A stretch of 64,000 bases of DNA, taken from the NCBI GenBank assembly GCA_033807775.1, contig CM066321.1, positions 39,594,850 to 39,658,849 of the forward strand, in the 5' to 3' direction. The position numbers and the translations under genes were made by a program. Below are positions 34,664 to 45,756 of the stretch, one piece after another. Origin of the DNA: Saussurea involucrata (Eukaryota; Streptophyta; Magnoliopsida; Asterales; Asteraceae). Every line of letters starts with the position of its first letter. Position 1 is the stretch's first letter. The notes under the pieces are model-generated. The model was given only the letters and a program-made list of their open reading frames with translations, was not told the DNA's origin and did not search any database.

Positions 34664-35209
34664 TCAGACGAGCGTATATGGTCCTCGTGCAGGTCCATCT
34701 TCATCAACAACTGATAGCAACGCCCCATATGGTGATTCCATGTCATCAGCATCATCCGGAGTCCTCAAAATGGCGTGAAAGAAAACAACAAGTGCCGAGA
34801 TCAAGACCGACACAAAATTGTTCAACCAAACACTAGTCACAGCTAGGGCAACGACAGTAACCACGGACAACAAGATCACAACCAGCCGACCGCCGAGTTC
34901 AAAATCGAAAACAACCAAAGGCTGATCCCTAGCGAAAACAAGGTAAATCCAAGCAACAATGATGATGAGGAAGGAGATTAAGGTGACGGGATGGGGAATT
35001 AGGGTTAATAAAAAGATAATAAGTGAGACGATGAGGTAGTTGGCGCGGAAGGCGTAGAGGTTTTTCCGGAAACGGAGGGAGAGTTGGGGGAAGGAGATTG
35101 GGAGAGACAGGGAGGACAAGGACAGGAAGTCGTCAAACCAAGGACGAATTTGGGAGGCGGTGGATGGTGGCGGTGGCGGTGGCGCTGGAGTTGTCGATGA
35201 TGGCGTCAT
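34664..35209 (-). CDS. PRA1 family protein (prenylated Rab acceptor-like)
   Basis: A single-exon 181-residue protein, typical of plant PRA1 genes in length and lack of introns. The N-terminus is Thr/Pro-rich, followed by RPWFDDFLSL. The PRA1 core has NLYAFRANYLIVSLIIFLL, HPVTLISFLIIIVAWIYLVF and a short loop RDQPLVVF, then a second pair of hydrophobic segments (about residues 105-145) and a hydrophilic tail. PRA1 proteins are membrane proteins of the ER, Golgi and endosomes that bind prenylated Rab GTPases in vesicle transport. The two hairpin-like hydrophobic blocks fit that fold. The start at 35209 is the first Met of the open frame. Subfamily (A to H) cannot be assigned safely. Notable context: a 28-kb nested transposon block begins about 165 bp upstream of the start codon. 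Confidence 0.9.
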   Translation of the reverse strand: MTPSSTTPAPPPPPPSTASQIRPWFDDFLSLSSLSLPISFPQLSLRFRKNLYAFRANYLIVSLIIFLLTLIPHPVTLISFLIIIVAWIYLVFARDQPLVVFDFELGGRLVVILLSVVTVVALAVTSVWLNNFVSVLISALVVFFHAILRTPDDADDMESPYGALLSVVDEDGPARGPYTLV

Positions 35210-35374
35210 GTTGACAACAAATTCAACAACAAAAATCTCAATCTCAATCGATGGGGAACAGAAAAGGGGAAACGGAGGAGAAACAAAACGAAGAACAATG
35301 GCGATTACGGGTGTTTGATCTATCTAAAACATTTGTAAAAATAGAATTATTAAAATAACTAATATTTGATTTTT
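35210..35374 (-). promoter_or_regulatory. Remaining proximal 5' flank of PRA1
   Basis: The only original upstream sequence left next to PRA1 before the MULE at 35375. It likely holds the 5' UTR. No clear TATA box is seen. The former distal promoter should be the sequence at 63562 onward. Confidence 0.45.
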
Positions 35375-35690
35375 GAGTAAATTACATTTTTGGTCCTTGT
35401 GGTTATCATCAAATATCAAGTATGGTCCCTTTTTTAAACTAATTACAATTTTGGTCATTATAGTTGTCATTTTGTTTCAATTTTGGTCCCTCTGACTAAC
35501 TATAGTTAAAAATACTAGTTAACTCTTTTTTGTCTTTTTCCCTTTTTTGTTTTATTAGATCAATAGTAACTACGATTTTAGTCCTTATAGTTTTGTCTTT
35601 TTCCATTTTCTTTGTTTTCTATTATTTTATTTTTTATTTTTCATTTTATACCTTTATTATGTTAACTAATTAATGATAATTTTAACTAAA
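35375..35690. repeat. Left terminal inverted repeat of the outer MULE
   Basis: Matches the reverse complement of about 63273-63552, including GACTAACTATAGTTA and the CATTTTGTTTCAATTTTGGT phrase. The inner limit is approximate. Confidence 0.85.
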
Positions 35691-35732
35691 ACATTAGAAA
35701 TATGTATCTTATTTTGTAAATCAAACTTTTAA

Positions 35733-37356
35733 GAGTAAACTACAATTTTCGTCCCTAAGGTTTACTACTTTCTACGAAAATCGTCCTTAAACTTCAATAA
35801 GTCTAAAAAACATCCCTGACGTTATGGGTTTCGCTTTGAAAGTGGTCCCTGCTCACTAACTTCGTTAAAAAACTCAGTTAAGTCAAGGGTATTTTGGTCT
35901 TTTTACACTTTTTTTGTCTTTTTCTGTGAAAATAAAATAAAATAAAACAAAATTATTTTATATTATATTATATATACATATATATATATACACACACAGA
36001 GTCTTCCCAAACTTCTCCCTCTCCGACCAACTTCCGACCTCCCTTCCGGTCACCATCTCCGGCGATGGTCCGGCCACCACCACCATTGAACCCTAGAAAC
36101 CCATTTGTTTTATTTATGATAATTTAACCAATTAGTCTCAATCTATATCCCTTCCTTTAATTCTTAAACACTATATCCAACTAACAGCTAGAAAAAGAAC
36201 CACAATGGCCTTCAACCGGAATGAGCATTTGGTGGTGGTCTCTCTGCCGCCCACCGCCACTCGCCTCCGCCATTTGCTGCTTGCCGCCTGTTTCCAGCGC
36301 TTCCATTATGGGCTTAATCACCAAAACAATCTCCCCAACGACAGCACAAACCGCCACGCTCACAACCAACCCCAATGAAACCCCACCAAAACCAATATCT
36401 TCCGGCATCCATAACGACTCCGCCCCTAGAAACAACGTCTGAATCAAGAGTGCCATCATCACCGTTACGCCAAGCATGTTAATTCTTACCCTAATGGTCT
36501 TATTGATCACCATGGAAACCACCTGCCAACAAGCTACCAACAACCCCATAGAGTATACGATTGCAAATAAGTTGTGTTTTTCTATTCATATGATAGTAAT
36601 TCTGAGAAAGGAACAAAATTTGTAATATATGAATAAGTATTTCAGTAAATAACATGCCAATATGGTTGAATTTTTTATAGAATAATGAGGCCGTATTTTG
36701 CTCATTTTGGGGAAAATATATTACTGGAAGAGAGGTGTGTAAGTTGAATTGATAGTAATTGATAAGAGATCATTAAATTTTACATATTATGCCGAAGGAG
36801 ATTACACAAGTATGAATACCAAGGTTCCGTTGTTTACCTGATTATAGGTTGCGATGGATAGCAGATTTCAATGGTTGTTATAGAATTGTAACAACACATC
36901 CCAACCTTTTCTATGCTCCCACTTGAACACACTCAAGAAAACAAATGGGTTTCTAGGGTTCAATGGTGGTGGTGGTCGGACCATCGCCGGAGATGGTGAC
37001 CGGAAGGGAGGTCGGAAGTTAGTCGGAGAGGGAAAAGTGTGGGAAGACTCTGTGTGTGTGTATATATATATATGTATATGTATATATATATATAATATAA
37101 TATAAAAATATAAAATATATAATATAAAATATTTTTGTTTTATTTTATTTTATTTTATTTTAACAGAAAAAGACAAAAAAGTGTAAAAAGACCAAAATAC
37201 CCCTGACTTAACTGAGTTTTTTAACGGAGTTAGTGAGCAGGAACCACTTTCAAAGCGAAACCCATAACGTCAGGGGTGTTTTTTAGACTTATTGAAGTTT
37301 AGGGACGATTTTCGTAGAAAGTAGTAAACCTCAGGGACGAAAATTGTAGTTTACTC
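35733..37356. mobile_element. MULE with long terminal repeats and internal ORF (Pack-MULE candidate)
   Basis: Inverted repeats of about 380-420 bp (35733-36114 and 36938-37356) begin GAGTAAACTACAATTTTCGT and end with the complementary CCATTTGTTTT/AAAACAAATGG. They are flanked by a perfect 9-bp duplication AACTTTTAA (35724-35732 and 37357-37365). The unique middle (about 36115-36937) has no transposase but does carry the minus-strand ORF described next. Expansion of TATATA and TTTTA runs accounts for the length difference between the repeats. Confidence 0.93.
36181..36549 (-). CDS. Hypothetical membrane-protein ORF inside the MULE (captured fragment?)
   Basis: A 122-residue frame on the minus strand with two strong hydrophobic stretches (about residues 26-48 and 54-80: MLGVTVMMALLIQTLFLGAE and GLVVSVAVCAVVGEIVLVIK), a short DIGFGG turn and a Gly/Ser/Gln/His-rich tail. 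I do not recognise the family. The hydrophobic segments with a conserved-looking loop look like a piece of a host gene rather than random sequence. GTTGGCAG just before GTGGTTTCC resembles a splice acceptor, so the first residues may be intron-derived. Expression is unknown. Confidence 0.45.
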   Translation of the reverse strand: MGLLVACWQVVSMVINKTIRVRINMLGVTVMMALLIQTLFLGAESLWMPEDIGFGGVSLGLVVSVAVCAVVGEIVLVIKPIMEALETGGKQQMAEASGGGRQRDHHQMLIPVEGHCGSFSSC

Positions 37357-37369
37357 AACTTTTAAAAAA

Positions 37370-37407
37370 GATTAAACTTCACTTTTGGTCCCTAACGTTT
37401 GTAAATT

Positions 37408-37445
<38 letters not shown>

Positions 37446-37522
37446 CGATCATATCTATGTTCATTGAGGGACGAAAAGTGTTGAAATTCACAAATATTAG
37501 GGACCAAAAGTGAAGTTTACTC
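37370..37522. mobile_element. Small MULE-type MITE
   Basis: 153 bp with inverted ends (ATTAAACTTCACTTTTGGTC and its near complement ending AAGTTTACTC), flanked by a perfect 9-bp duplication TTTAAAAAA (37361-37369 and 37523-37531). The centre is a (TC)n run at 37411-37442. Its left duplication overlaps that of the preceding MULE. Confidence 0.85.
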
Positions 37523-37531
37523 TTTAAAAAA

Positions 37532-38000
37532 AGTTTGTCGATACCTTTAAAATGAGTCGATTATTGAATACTTTTAAATTGTTACGCTACTTATCTGATA
37601 TATATTTGCAAATCCGTCTACACTAATCCAAAAAAACTTGTTTATGTAAGATGTATGTCTATTAATAAAGAATGTATCGTTTTTAGATATTTTATTAAAT
37701 TAAATGTATTTTAAATGTGTTTCGAATAAAAAATTATGATATAACTATTAATTTTGTTTAATATCAACTTAAATTTATTGTGACGAAAAATAAATAACCA
37801 ATTAACAAGCACACATTTTCAAAATTTTATACTAAAAAATGTTCATATGCATTTCTTTGCTTTTGAAAAACTTCTTAATCTCAAATATAGTTTAATTATT
37901 GAGCATTATTAGAGTTTAATGTAGTTTAAGTATTAAATTATTTTTGAAATTACTTAGTTAAAATAGAAAATGATTTTTTAGATTAATATAGATGGATATC

Positions 38001-38051
<51 letters not shown>

Positions 38052-38187
38052 TAAATTGTATAATTTTTTAATATCCAATAATTAACTCATTTTAAAGGTA
38101 CCAATTTTTTTTTTAATTGTATAAAAAATAAAATATTTATTTTTTGATGTATTTTTTGTTAAAATTATTATTAACAAATTAATATAA
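37532..38187. other. AT-rich interior of the outer MULE
   Basis: No coding content. Contains an (AT)n microsatellite at about 38004-38047. Confidence 0.65.
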
Positions 38188-38550
38188 TAAATGGTAGAGT
38201 AAACTCTACTTTTGGTCCCTGAGGTATAGTGATTTCTTTTAAACAAATACATGTGATTTCATAAGTCAAGTTGTGGTACTCATGGTTTTGATTTTACGCT
38301 AGATTCGGGGTCTGGTCAGTAACGGTGTTAAATGGCTTCGTTAGAGTCAGGGGCAAATTCGTCATTTCACCATTTTGTCTCTTTTTGTAATTTTCTTTTG
38401 CTTTTTCTTAATTCTGTCAAAAATAAAACAATAGGGACCAACTTGTAATTGAGTGAAGACATATACATATTATACATATATTGTTCACCGACCACAACCA
38501 CCATTTTCTCCGGCCACCACCACCACCACCATTTTCTCTCTCTCTCTCTC

Positions 38551-38918
38551 TGTAACATTCAAGGCCAACCGTACAAGATATTGTCCGCTTTGTCCACACA
38601 CATGGACTTACGGTTTTAAAACGCGTCTGATAGGGGAGGTATCAAGTTCCTCTTATAAGGCAACCTTTGTTCCCTTCCCCAACCAATGTGGGATCTTACA
38701 ATCCACCCCCCTTGGGAGCCCAGCGTCCTCGCTGGCACACCAGTCCGGTTCCCGGCTCTGATACCATGTGTAACATTCCAGGCCAACCGTACCAGATATT
38801 GTCCGCTTTGTCCGCACACCTGGACTCACAGTTTTAAAACGCGTCTGATAGGGGAGGTATCAAGTTCCTCTTATAAGGCAACCTTTGTTCCCCTCCCCAA
38901 CCAATATGGGATCTTACA
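38551..38918 (-). mobile_element. TRIM (terminal-repeat retrotransposon in miniature)
   Basis: Two 150-bp LTRs (38551-38700 and 38769-38918), each from TGTAACATTC to GATCTTACA, enclose 68 bp. On the minus strand the order is LTR (TGTAAGATCCC), primer binding site TGGTATCAGAGCC complementary to initiator tRNA-Met (38754-38766), then a polypurine tract AAGGGGGGTGGAT (38701-38713) and the second LTR. It lies in a (TC)n tract; flanks CTCTC and CACTC match 4 of 5. The LTRs differ at several sites, so the insertion is older than the Athila one. Confidence 0.9.
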
Positions 38919-39063
38919 CACTCTCTCTCCACAACCACCATCGTCAGTCACCAAACCCCACCCAAATTCACTCTCCGATTTCATCTTTTCCGCTTTCTCC
39001 CTCTTTGTCTTCCATTCTTCTTCCAATTTCAATCCTGGCCGTCGGTTCTTTAAGTTCCCAATC

Positions 39064-39741
39064 ATGCCGTTAACCACCACCACCAAGAAAGCCGCCGTTA
39101 ACCACCACCACTTTGCCACGCCACAATCCCTCTCCGATTGGCTCCGTCCTCGTCTCCCATCGGATTCTTTCGCCGCGTGGGGGACCCGACCCGGAACCAA
39201 GAACATCCACAACCTCTGGCTCGAGCTCGCCGAGGGCGAAACCTCTCTCGCTGACTCAACCCCACCTGTTCGAACCCTCGAAGTCGTCGTGGTTCGTGTC
39301 AGGGACCACCAAAATCGAATCTTGATCGAATCCCACCAACAGTTATAAAACAGCGACGTTCGTCACCGGTCTAGACCCTTATCGGAAAAAATGAAGCCCG
39401 GTGAGACGGTGGAAGCTGCTGTTGTGAGAGCAGTGAAGGAAGAACTTGGTTCGATCATTAAAGATTCTTGTAGTTGTAGTTATGAAGATATTGTGAAAAT
39501 AATACCGAATTCGTATTCGAGTAAGGTGGAGGAAATGGTGTCTGTATCGTACCCTGAATTGCCAACTTGTTATGTTTTGCATACGGTGGATGCCATCGTT
39601 GATGGGTTGCCAGATTGTGAGTTTTGTACGGAAGAAGACGAAGAGTATCGGAATTTGGATGAAAAAGAAGGGGGTGAAGGAGCTGTTTCTTGTAAGAAGC
39701 ATTACTGGAAATGGGTTGATTCTAATACTGTGTCATCTTGA
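39064..39741 (+). pseudogene. Captured Nudix-domain-like gene copy in the MULE
   Basis: One frame from ATG 39064 to TGA 39739-39741 encodes about 225 residues, interrupted only by TAA at 39346-39348. It shows DWLRPRLPSDSFAAWGTRPG, NIHNLWLELAEGETSL, a beta-strand-like LEVVVVRVRD, and MKPGETVEAAVVRAVKEELG, which resembles the Nudix box G-x5-E-x7-RE-x2-EE-x-G but lacks its REUxEE arrangement in full. The C-terminus ends CYVLHTVDAIVDG and KKHYWKWVDSN. A similar plant protein family with a degenerate Nudix box is known to me only loosely, so enzymatic activity should not be assumed. It has no introns and sits between MULE terminal repeats, so it is a transduplicated copy of a host gene. Confidence 0.7.
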
Positions 39742-39881
39742 GTTCTTGCTTGCATAAATGGAGGTGAGTTTGGGGTTTGGTGATTGACGATGGTGGTTGT
39801 GGAGAGAGAGAGAGAGAAAATGGTGGTGGTGGTGGCCAGAGAAAATGGTGGTGGTGGTGGGCGGAGAAAATGGTGGTGGTG

Positions 39882-40214
39882 TGTAAAGCCCGTGTCCCGG
39901 TATGAATTTTTATTCTGTTTAATGTTTTAACGGGATTGACGGGGATGACCAAAATGTTAAATTTGGAAAAACTCTAATTGATTTGCAAGGGCTTGGAAGT
40001 GCAGGGACTAAAAGTGACATTTCATGTATAAGTTTGCATGGGATCGGCCCTTAAGGACCGACCCCCTCCCCTTTTCGTTTCACTTTCGTCCCACGCAACA
40101 AACACCACCCACCGAAACCCTAATCTAGTTCCCTGCCCCTCCCTTCCTCCTTGCGATCATCGCCGTGCCACCCCAAACCGCCGGCGCCGCCGTGGTCATC
40201 TGTCGGCGAGAGAG

Positions 40215-40255
<41 letters not shown>

Positions 40256-41890
40256 CGGCCGATGATTGGGGTCCCGTCGGGGTGCTGCTGGGTCGTCGAC
40301 GAGAGGTAAGCCTCCATTCCTTTCTCTTTTTTTTTCTTTCTTTCGCCGTCGTCGAAACACCACAAAACCACCACCACAACCGCCGCAGCCATGGCTGCCG
40401 GTGGTGTTCGCCGCCGCCGTACGCCACCATTCGGTGGCTGTTCCATGCACGAGTGTGGCTGCTAGGTCGTGTGTGTGTGTAGGATCGAGTTGTATCGTTT
40501 GTGTGTGTGGTCTCGCCGGATTTTTGGTATAGAACCACCACCACCGCCGGTGGTGGCTGCCGCCGCCGACCACCGCTGCCGGAAGTGGCAGTGGGTGGTG
40601 AGTGGTTTTGTCCAGCCCTTAGTAACTTAAAACCCTAGTTGCAAATCCTAATTCGTAACCCTAACCCGAATCGCGTAAACTCTAAACAAACTAATGTTAT
40701 CATTTTATGTGAAATTACCAAATCTGTCCCTGTTTTGTAAAATCCGTAGTTTATTCTAGGAAGCTCGGATTGGGGTGAAACCAGTGCACAAATCCCCCAA
40801 ATTGTGTCTACTGAGTTTCTTGTGTTTTGCAGAAAAATCGATTCGGCCTCTAGCTAGGGCCAAAATGGCAATTAGTGCAGACTGGTCCGAAATTCACAGT
40901 TTGGTCAGTCGGTCGTAGAAAATTCATATAAATAGTAGGGACCTCGTATGAACGCGTGCGATATGTCCCTGGAAACCTAAGACATGGAACCTTTAGACCA
41001 TGATATTATATTTCTGGTTTGATGGGTTTAAGGGGGGCTAAATAGGTCACGAACAGACCTGCTGTTTTAGACCAAAAACCGGAAAAATGCACGTTTAGAC
41101 TTGTAGTTGTATTTTCGGGTTAGGACTTCACTTTGACACTTTGTAACACTTCTTTAGGTGGGAAGAAGTGAGTTGGAGTTGTCGGGTTCTCATCGCTGTT
41201 TGTGGAGTTCTGCTTTGCTTTTCGAGGTGAGTTCACTCACTGCGTAGGATAGGGGTTATATGTGCATTGCTGTAGCTCGTGTGTGTTAACTGATTGGTTG
41301 TGGGTAATATTCTATTGTGTTAGTGTCTAGTATGAGACCTTGGGTGTTGTATAAAACTCGGGGAGACCGAGGACTCGGGGAGACCGAGGAATACGTACAC
41401 GGGTGTTGTATGGACTCGGGGAGACCGAGGAATACGTGCACAGGTGTTGTATGAATTCGGGGAGACCGATGGTTACGTTCATAGGTGTCCTTCATGAGTT
41501 TGCTTGTTTAAGATATGTTCTTGGACTGGCATGTAATGTTGTTATTGTCTATCTGCTGATAGGGGTGGTGTGAATATGATTGCTATTTTGCGTATGTGTT
41601 TGAATTCACTAAGCTTCGTGCTTTCTCTTTCCCTACAAATTACTGTTTCAGGTACGAGTGGCAGTAAGGCGTGACGGTACACACTGGCGCGTTGAGAAGA
41701 CTTTTATCATTTTTACTTTGAGACATTATGTTTATACTATTTACATTTTTCCGCTGTGTTAATTGATTCGGTTATTTAACTTAACGAGATTTGGATAAAC
41801 GTTTGATTGGATTTAAACACTTATGGTTTTATTTTAAATAAAACGTTATTTTTAAAAGTTCAAATTTATTGTAATTTTTGGGACGTTACA
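39882..41890 (+). repeat. 5' LTR of the Tekay element
   Basis: 2009 bp. Contains GCCGCC/GGTGGT tracts, a (GA)n run near 40205-40255, and tandem GGGAGACCGAGGA units at about 41358-41480. Several long open frames inside are artefacts of GC-rich repeats. The same frames occur in the 3' LTR. Confidence 0.93.
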
Positions 41891-41893
41891 ACT

Positions 41894-41905
41894 TGGTATC
41901 AGAGC
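41894..41905 (+). other. Primer binding site of the Tekay element
   Basis: TGGTATCAGAGC, complementary to the 3' end of initiator tRNA-Met, 3 bp after the 5' LTR. Confidence 0.92.
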
Positions 41906-42249
41906 ACAGCTTGAGCGAATCAAACACATTTCGGTGTGTTTGAACTCAAGTTTGCGGCTCGGGATTATCTTTTTCCTTTTAAAATTTTTGAGAAATAAAA
42001 GAAAGGAAAAGTACGTTTTAGAAACGGTGACCGGGGGCGCAGTGTGTACAGTCAGCCGATGCCAAGGGAAAAGGTAAAGTACTTAGTGTAATTTATTGCT
42101 TTCTAGAACGTAGGAGTATGTATGCTAGATTGTCTGGTGCTGATTACACTATACTGCATGTTTGTTGCTTGCTAGTAGAAATTTATGCTAGTCTTGATAG
42201 GTTGTTCAGTGAATGCCTTGTAAGTTGTTGTTAGTCCCAGATGGCTATA

Positions 42250-44235
42250 TGTAACACCCTAAAATTCAGGGTCAATTTAAACCTCAAAATACATGAGTTA
42301 TGATCACCAAAATGTCAGACTTTCATAAACCAAAGGATCATAAGTAAATTTCTATATATACACAAAGTCGTCTAACTTAAATAGTCTGATCAATCTAATT
42401 ATACATCACAATAAGATCAACTAGATTATCTAAGGCTCGTCCCAAAAGTCCTCAAAAGAATATCTTGATCCTTCGTTATCGCCGAGTCTGATTCCTTTCA
42501 ACTGAAATCTCACTTCCCAAACTATACCCCAGAGCCAGTACCTGGTAAGACAGTTTAATTTGAAACATTAGGCTTTCGCCTAGTGAGATTATCCAAATCA
42601 AATTAAAATTAATCAACAAAAATATTAACAGATATACCAAACCTGTTATCAACAATCTTACCATACCAAGCTCTTATCGACCATTGGAATCCACTTATTC
42701 CCTTACTCATGACTAATTCATCTAGTCATCATACTATCAACGAGAATTACTATAAATCCCACCGGACTTATAAATAACTCTAACTCCCAGAAATTACAGT
42801 TTCCAAACCTGCTTCTTTCTGAATTAGGATGTCAAATCCTCTACAACAATAAAGATATCTCATCTTTCGCTTGAAATGGGAATTACAACTCCAAGTCTGC
42901 CATTCCTCATTTCGTTTCCTCCCCATCTTGAATCACTGGTCTCCCAAATGAGATTTTACTTTATCGCGATCAACAACCACCAGAGACCCTCACAGATGAT
43001 TCAAGATTCACTCCAACAACTAGAAATACATCCCAACAGTCCCCTGGCTAGTAAACGGTTCTCATTATACCGTACTATATGCCCACTAGACCAGATGTAT
43101 ATTCTAGCCAACGCCACACAATAACTGTGTATCATCACTCATTCTATTGTATATTAAAGTTATACAATTCAACATATATTCCATATCTCTATGTACAGAA
43201 TTTTAATCTCAACGGTTATCCCTACTTTGCCATTTAGCATCGGGGATTATCATCTCAATAATTGATCACAGCTCCGGACTCATAGATAAGTCCTTATAAT
43301 TTCATATAGCATGGTTTTTACATCAATAACATAGTTATAAACATATAACAATTAGCATATTCATATCAGATTGCATGTCACATAACAGCCTAAAAATGCT
43401 ACTGGAAGTCCAAACTTTTCGCAAGCTACTGTAGCGAAAAGCTCCACTTTTCGCAACCCACAGTTGCGAAAACCCCCACTTCTCGCAACCCTCTATTGCG
43501 ACAACTTCACTTTTCGCAACCAACTGTTGCGAAAACTGTACTTTTCGCAACCAACTGTTGCGAAAACTGTACTTTTCGCAACCAACTGTTGCGAAAAGTT
43601 CTACTTTGCGCAACCCTCTATTACGAAAAGCTACTGTTCATCGTCACTTCCATTTTTGATTCAGTTCTCTACTGTTCATTAAGCTTACCATTTCTTAATC
43701 AAATCATACCAGTGTTATTAAATACATGTATAGCATATCTATAACACTTTTAATTGCTTAATTTTAACAAGAATGAATAACTCACCTGGGTAACCTTGAA
43801 CACAGTGTTCTTCCAAAATCAACAGCTTAATCAACAGCTTAATCAAATCTGGACAGAATACTACAACTCAATTCTATGGAGATGAATGATTATAACTCAG
43901 AAAATAAGTTCTTACCTCAACAATTCACAAACTGATTTCTCTTCTTCTTTCTTTCTTTCGTCTCTCTCTCTGTCACGATCTATCTCTCTCTATTTTCTGT
44001 TTTTCTTTTCTTTCTTTTTAGAATACTAAACAAAGAAAATCAGTATTATCAAACACTGATTTCTCCTAAGGTGACACCTCACATTAAATGCATGAGTCAT
44101 TACCCATTTTCCAATTTATACCCCAAACTTCCAATTAATGACAAATCACCCCTCCAAGTTAACTTTCTCAACTAAATTGTACCAAAATACAATTTATCTC
44201 TTATTAATTTACAATGGAAATTTCGGGATGTTACA
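42250..44235 (-). mobile_element. Gypsy-type solo LTR nested in the SIRE solo LTR
   Basis: Minus strand, from TGTAACATCCCG (44235) to GGGTGTTACA (42250), flanked by the 5-bp duplication CTATA (42245-42249 and 44236-44240). It carries the reversed ATCTCACTAGGCG motif and has no coding region. It holds the hairpin array at 43414-43632. Confidence 0.92.
43414..43632. repeat. Array of seven inverted-repeat units TTTTCGCAAC...GTTGCGAAAA
   Basis: Seven units of about 31 bp. Each is an imperfect hairpin with arms CTTTTCGCAAC and GTTGCGAAAA around a loop of about 5 nt. The three central units are identical; the outer ones carry mutations in the arms (GCTACTGTAGCG, CTCTATTGCG, CTCTATTACG). It reads through as short open frames on both strands, but these are shadows. 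Confidence 0.9.
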
Positions 44236-45286
44236 CTATAACAAGTATTGTAGAAGGGGGGGGGGGGGGTTGAATACAATACTCAAAATTTTCACAATTT
44301 TAATTCTATTATTGAAAATCTTTCAACAAGAATTACACACAGAAAACTTAAGACTGTTGCGGAAAAGAACAGATAAACTATTCTAACAATCTTGCACAAA
44401 GTATACTTACAACAACAACTAAGAACACTTAGAACAAAGCTATCAAGTTTTTGGAGCAGTATGGAAATTTCTTACACTGAGAGAGATATCCAGAAGGCGT
44501 GGTTTGCATGGAGGAGTCTTCTTCCTTTTATAGTGAAGGTAAGGTACTGAGCATTAAATGCTTAGTACGAATATCCTTCAGTTACTTGTAACATACCAAA
44601 GGACTTCTGAAAAGTACCAGTGGACTTCTAAAAAGCTGATAAGTCACCATCACCTTTTTCTTGAAACAAGGAATAGAAGCCATGCTGAAAGGACATCTTC
44701 TAAAAAGATAACAAGACAAAAGGTTACTTTTGCCTGTAAGCAGATTTTGTCCCGAAGTAAATGATATTTTTGATGAGTACTCCAAGACAATATCACCGAA
44801 GGAATTCCACCGATAATATTGTCAAGATTTTAAGAACCATCTGTAAGGAAAACCATTTTCACAAAGATCCCACCGATTTAAGTATCTCATCGGTGGGATG
44901 ATGTCTACCGATTCCTGAGGATGACTTCGGTGGAAAGACTTGCATCGATTTTTGATGCTATCATCGGTGGTGAGAATGTCCACCAAGTTGCGAGGGCAAA
45001 TTCGGTGGAACGATGTCCACCAATTTTTGATGTCTTCATCGGTGGAGAGGAGGTCCACCGAATTGTGAGGACAAATTCGGTGGACAATGACTTGTTGTGT
45101 TTGTTGAGAAGAGTCTTCTATTTTCCACAAGTAGAGAGTCTTCAAGCTTGGTTTCGGTTGATCTTCGACTTCACCGAACAATTGCTATTTTGTACAAGTC
45201 ATTCAAAGAACCAAACTAAAATATTATAAGTAGGATTTTTAGGGAAAACATCGGTGAGTCAATTTCAAATCTTTGGTGACCCAACA

Positions 45287-45756
45287 GTTGTATGCAGTAG
45301 GAACCAAATAGCCTTAGAATGTTTGATTTAATTCTATTGCGCAGCTCTTGTTTGAGTCTAACCGTTGTAGGATAGAATCTTTTATTTGAATGTCTATCTG
45401 ATTTCACACTGTATGCAACTGTGCATCCGCGAGGCGACTCGTCATGATTAGTGGGGATTTCGTCATAGCGAGGGTAGTGGAATGGGGTAAAATTCCTAGA
45501 GAGCTAGGAAGAGTGTTTACATATGCTGGTACGGGCATATGGACGTAACTGTCGGCAAGGAACTACTTGGGCACTTCGGGACGGGACGCGAAACGAGTAA
45601 GGATATGTGTGGAAGGTAGTAGTAGAGCTCCTACTATCTGAAGCACAGGATCCGTGCTCGAGTCGGGGAAAGTCACGAAGAATCCGAGGAGTTGAGAGTG
45701 AGCGTAGTTAGCAGGGTTTATTGCGTGCTAATAAATCGTTGTAATAATTACTCAGA
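45287..45756 (+). other. Tekay leader upstream of gag
   Basis: Long non-coding leader continuing from 41891-42228, typical of chromoviruses. No separate gene is seen. Confidence 0.6.

Larger units (their letters stand above)
42229..45286 (-). mobile_element. SIRE-type copia solo LTR (SIRE-B family) in the Tekay leader
   Basis: Minus strand, from TGTTGGGTCACC (at 45286) to GGGACTAACA (at 42229), matching the ends of the SIRE-B LTR. Flanked by the 5-bp duplication GTTGT (42224-42228 and 45287-45291). Includes the C-run/CTTCTACAATACTTG end (about 44241-44275) and 12 CACCGA/TCGGTG hexamers (44795-45255). It is itself split by the gypsy solo LTR at 42250-44235; without it the LTR is about 1.07 kb. 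Confidence 0.92.

Noticed and set aside
43335..43744. Short open frames on both strands with repeated RKV/FSQ/LLRK phrases
   Set aside because: They are translations of the hairpin array in the solo LTR, not genes.
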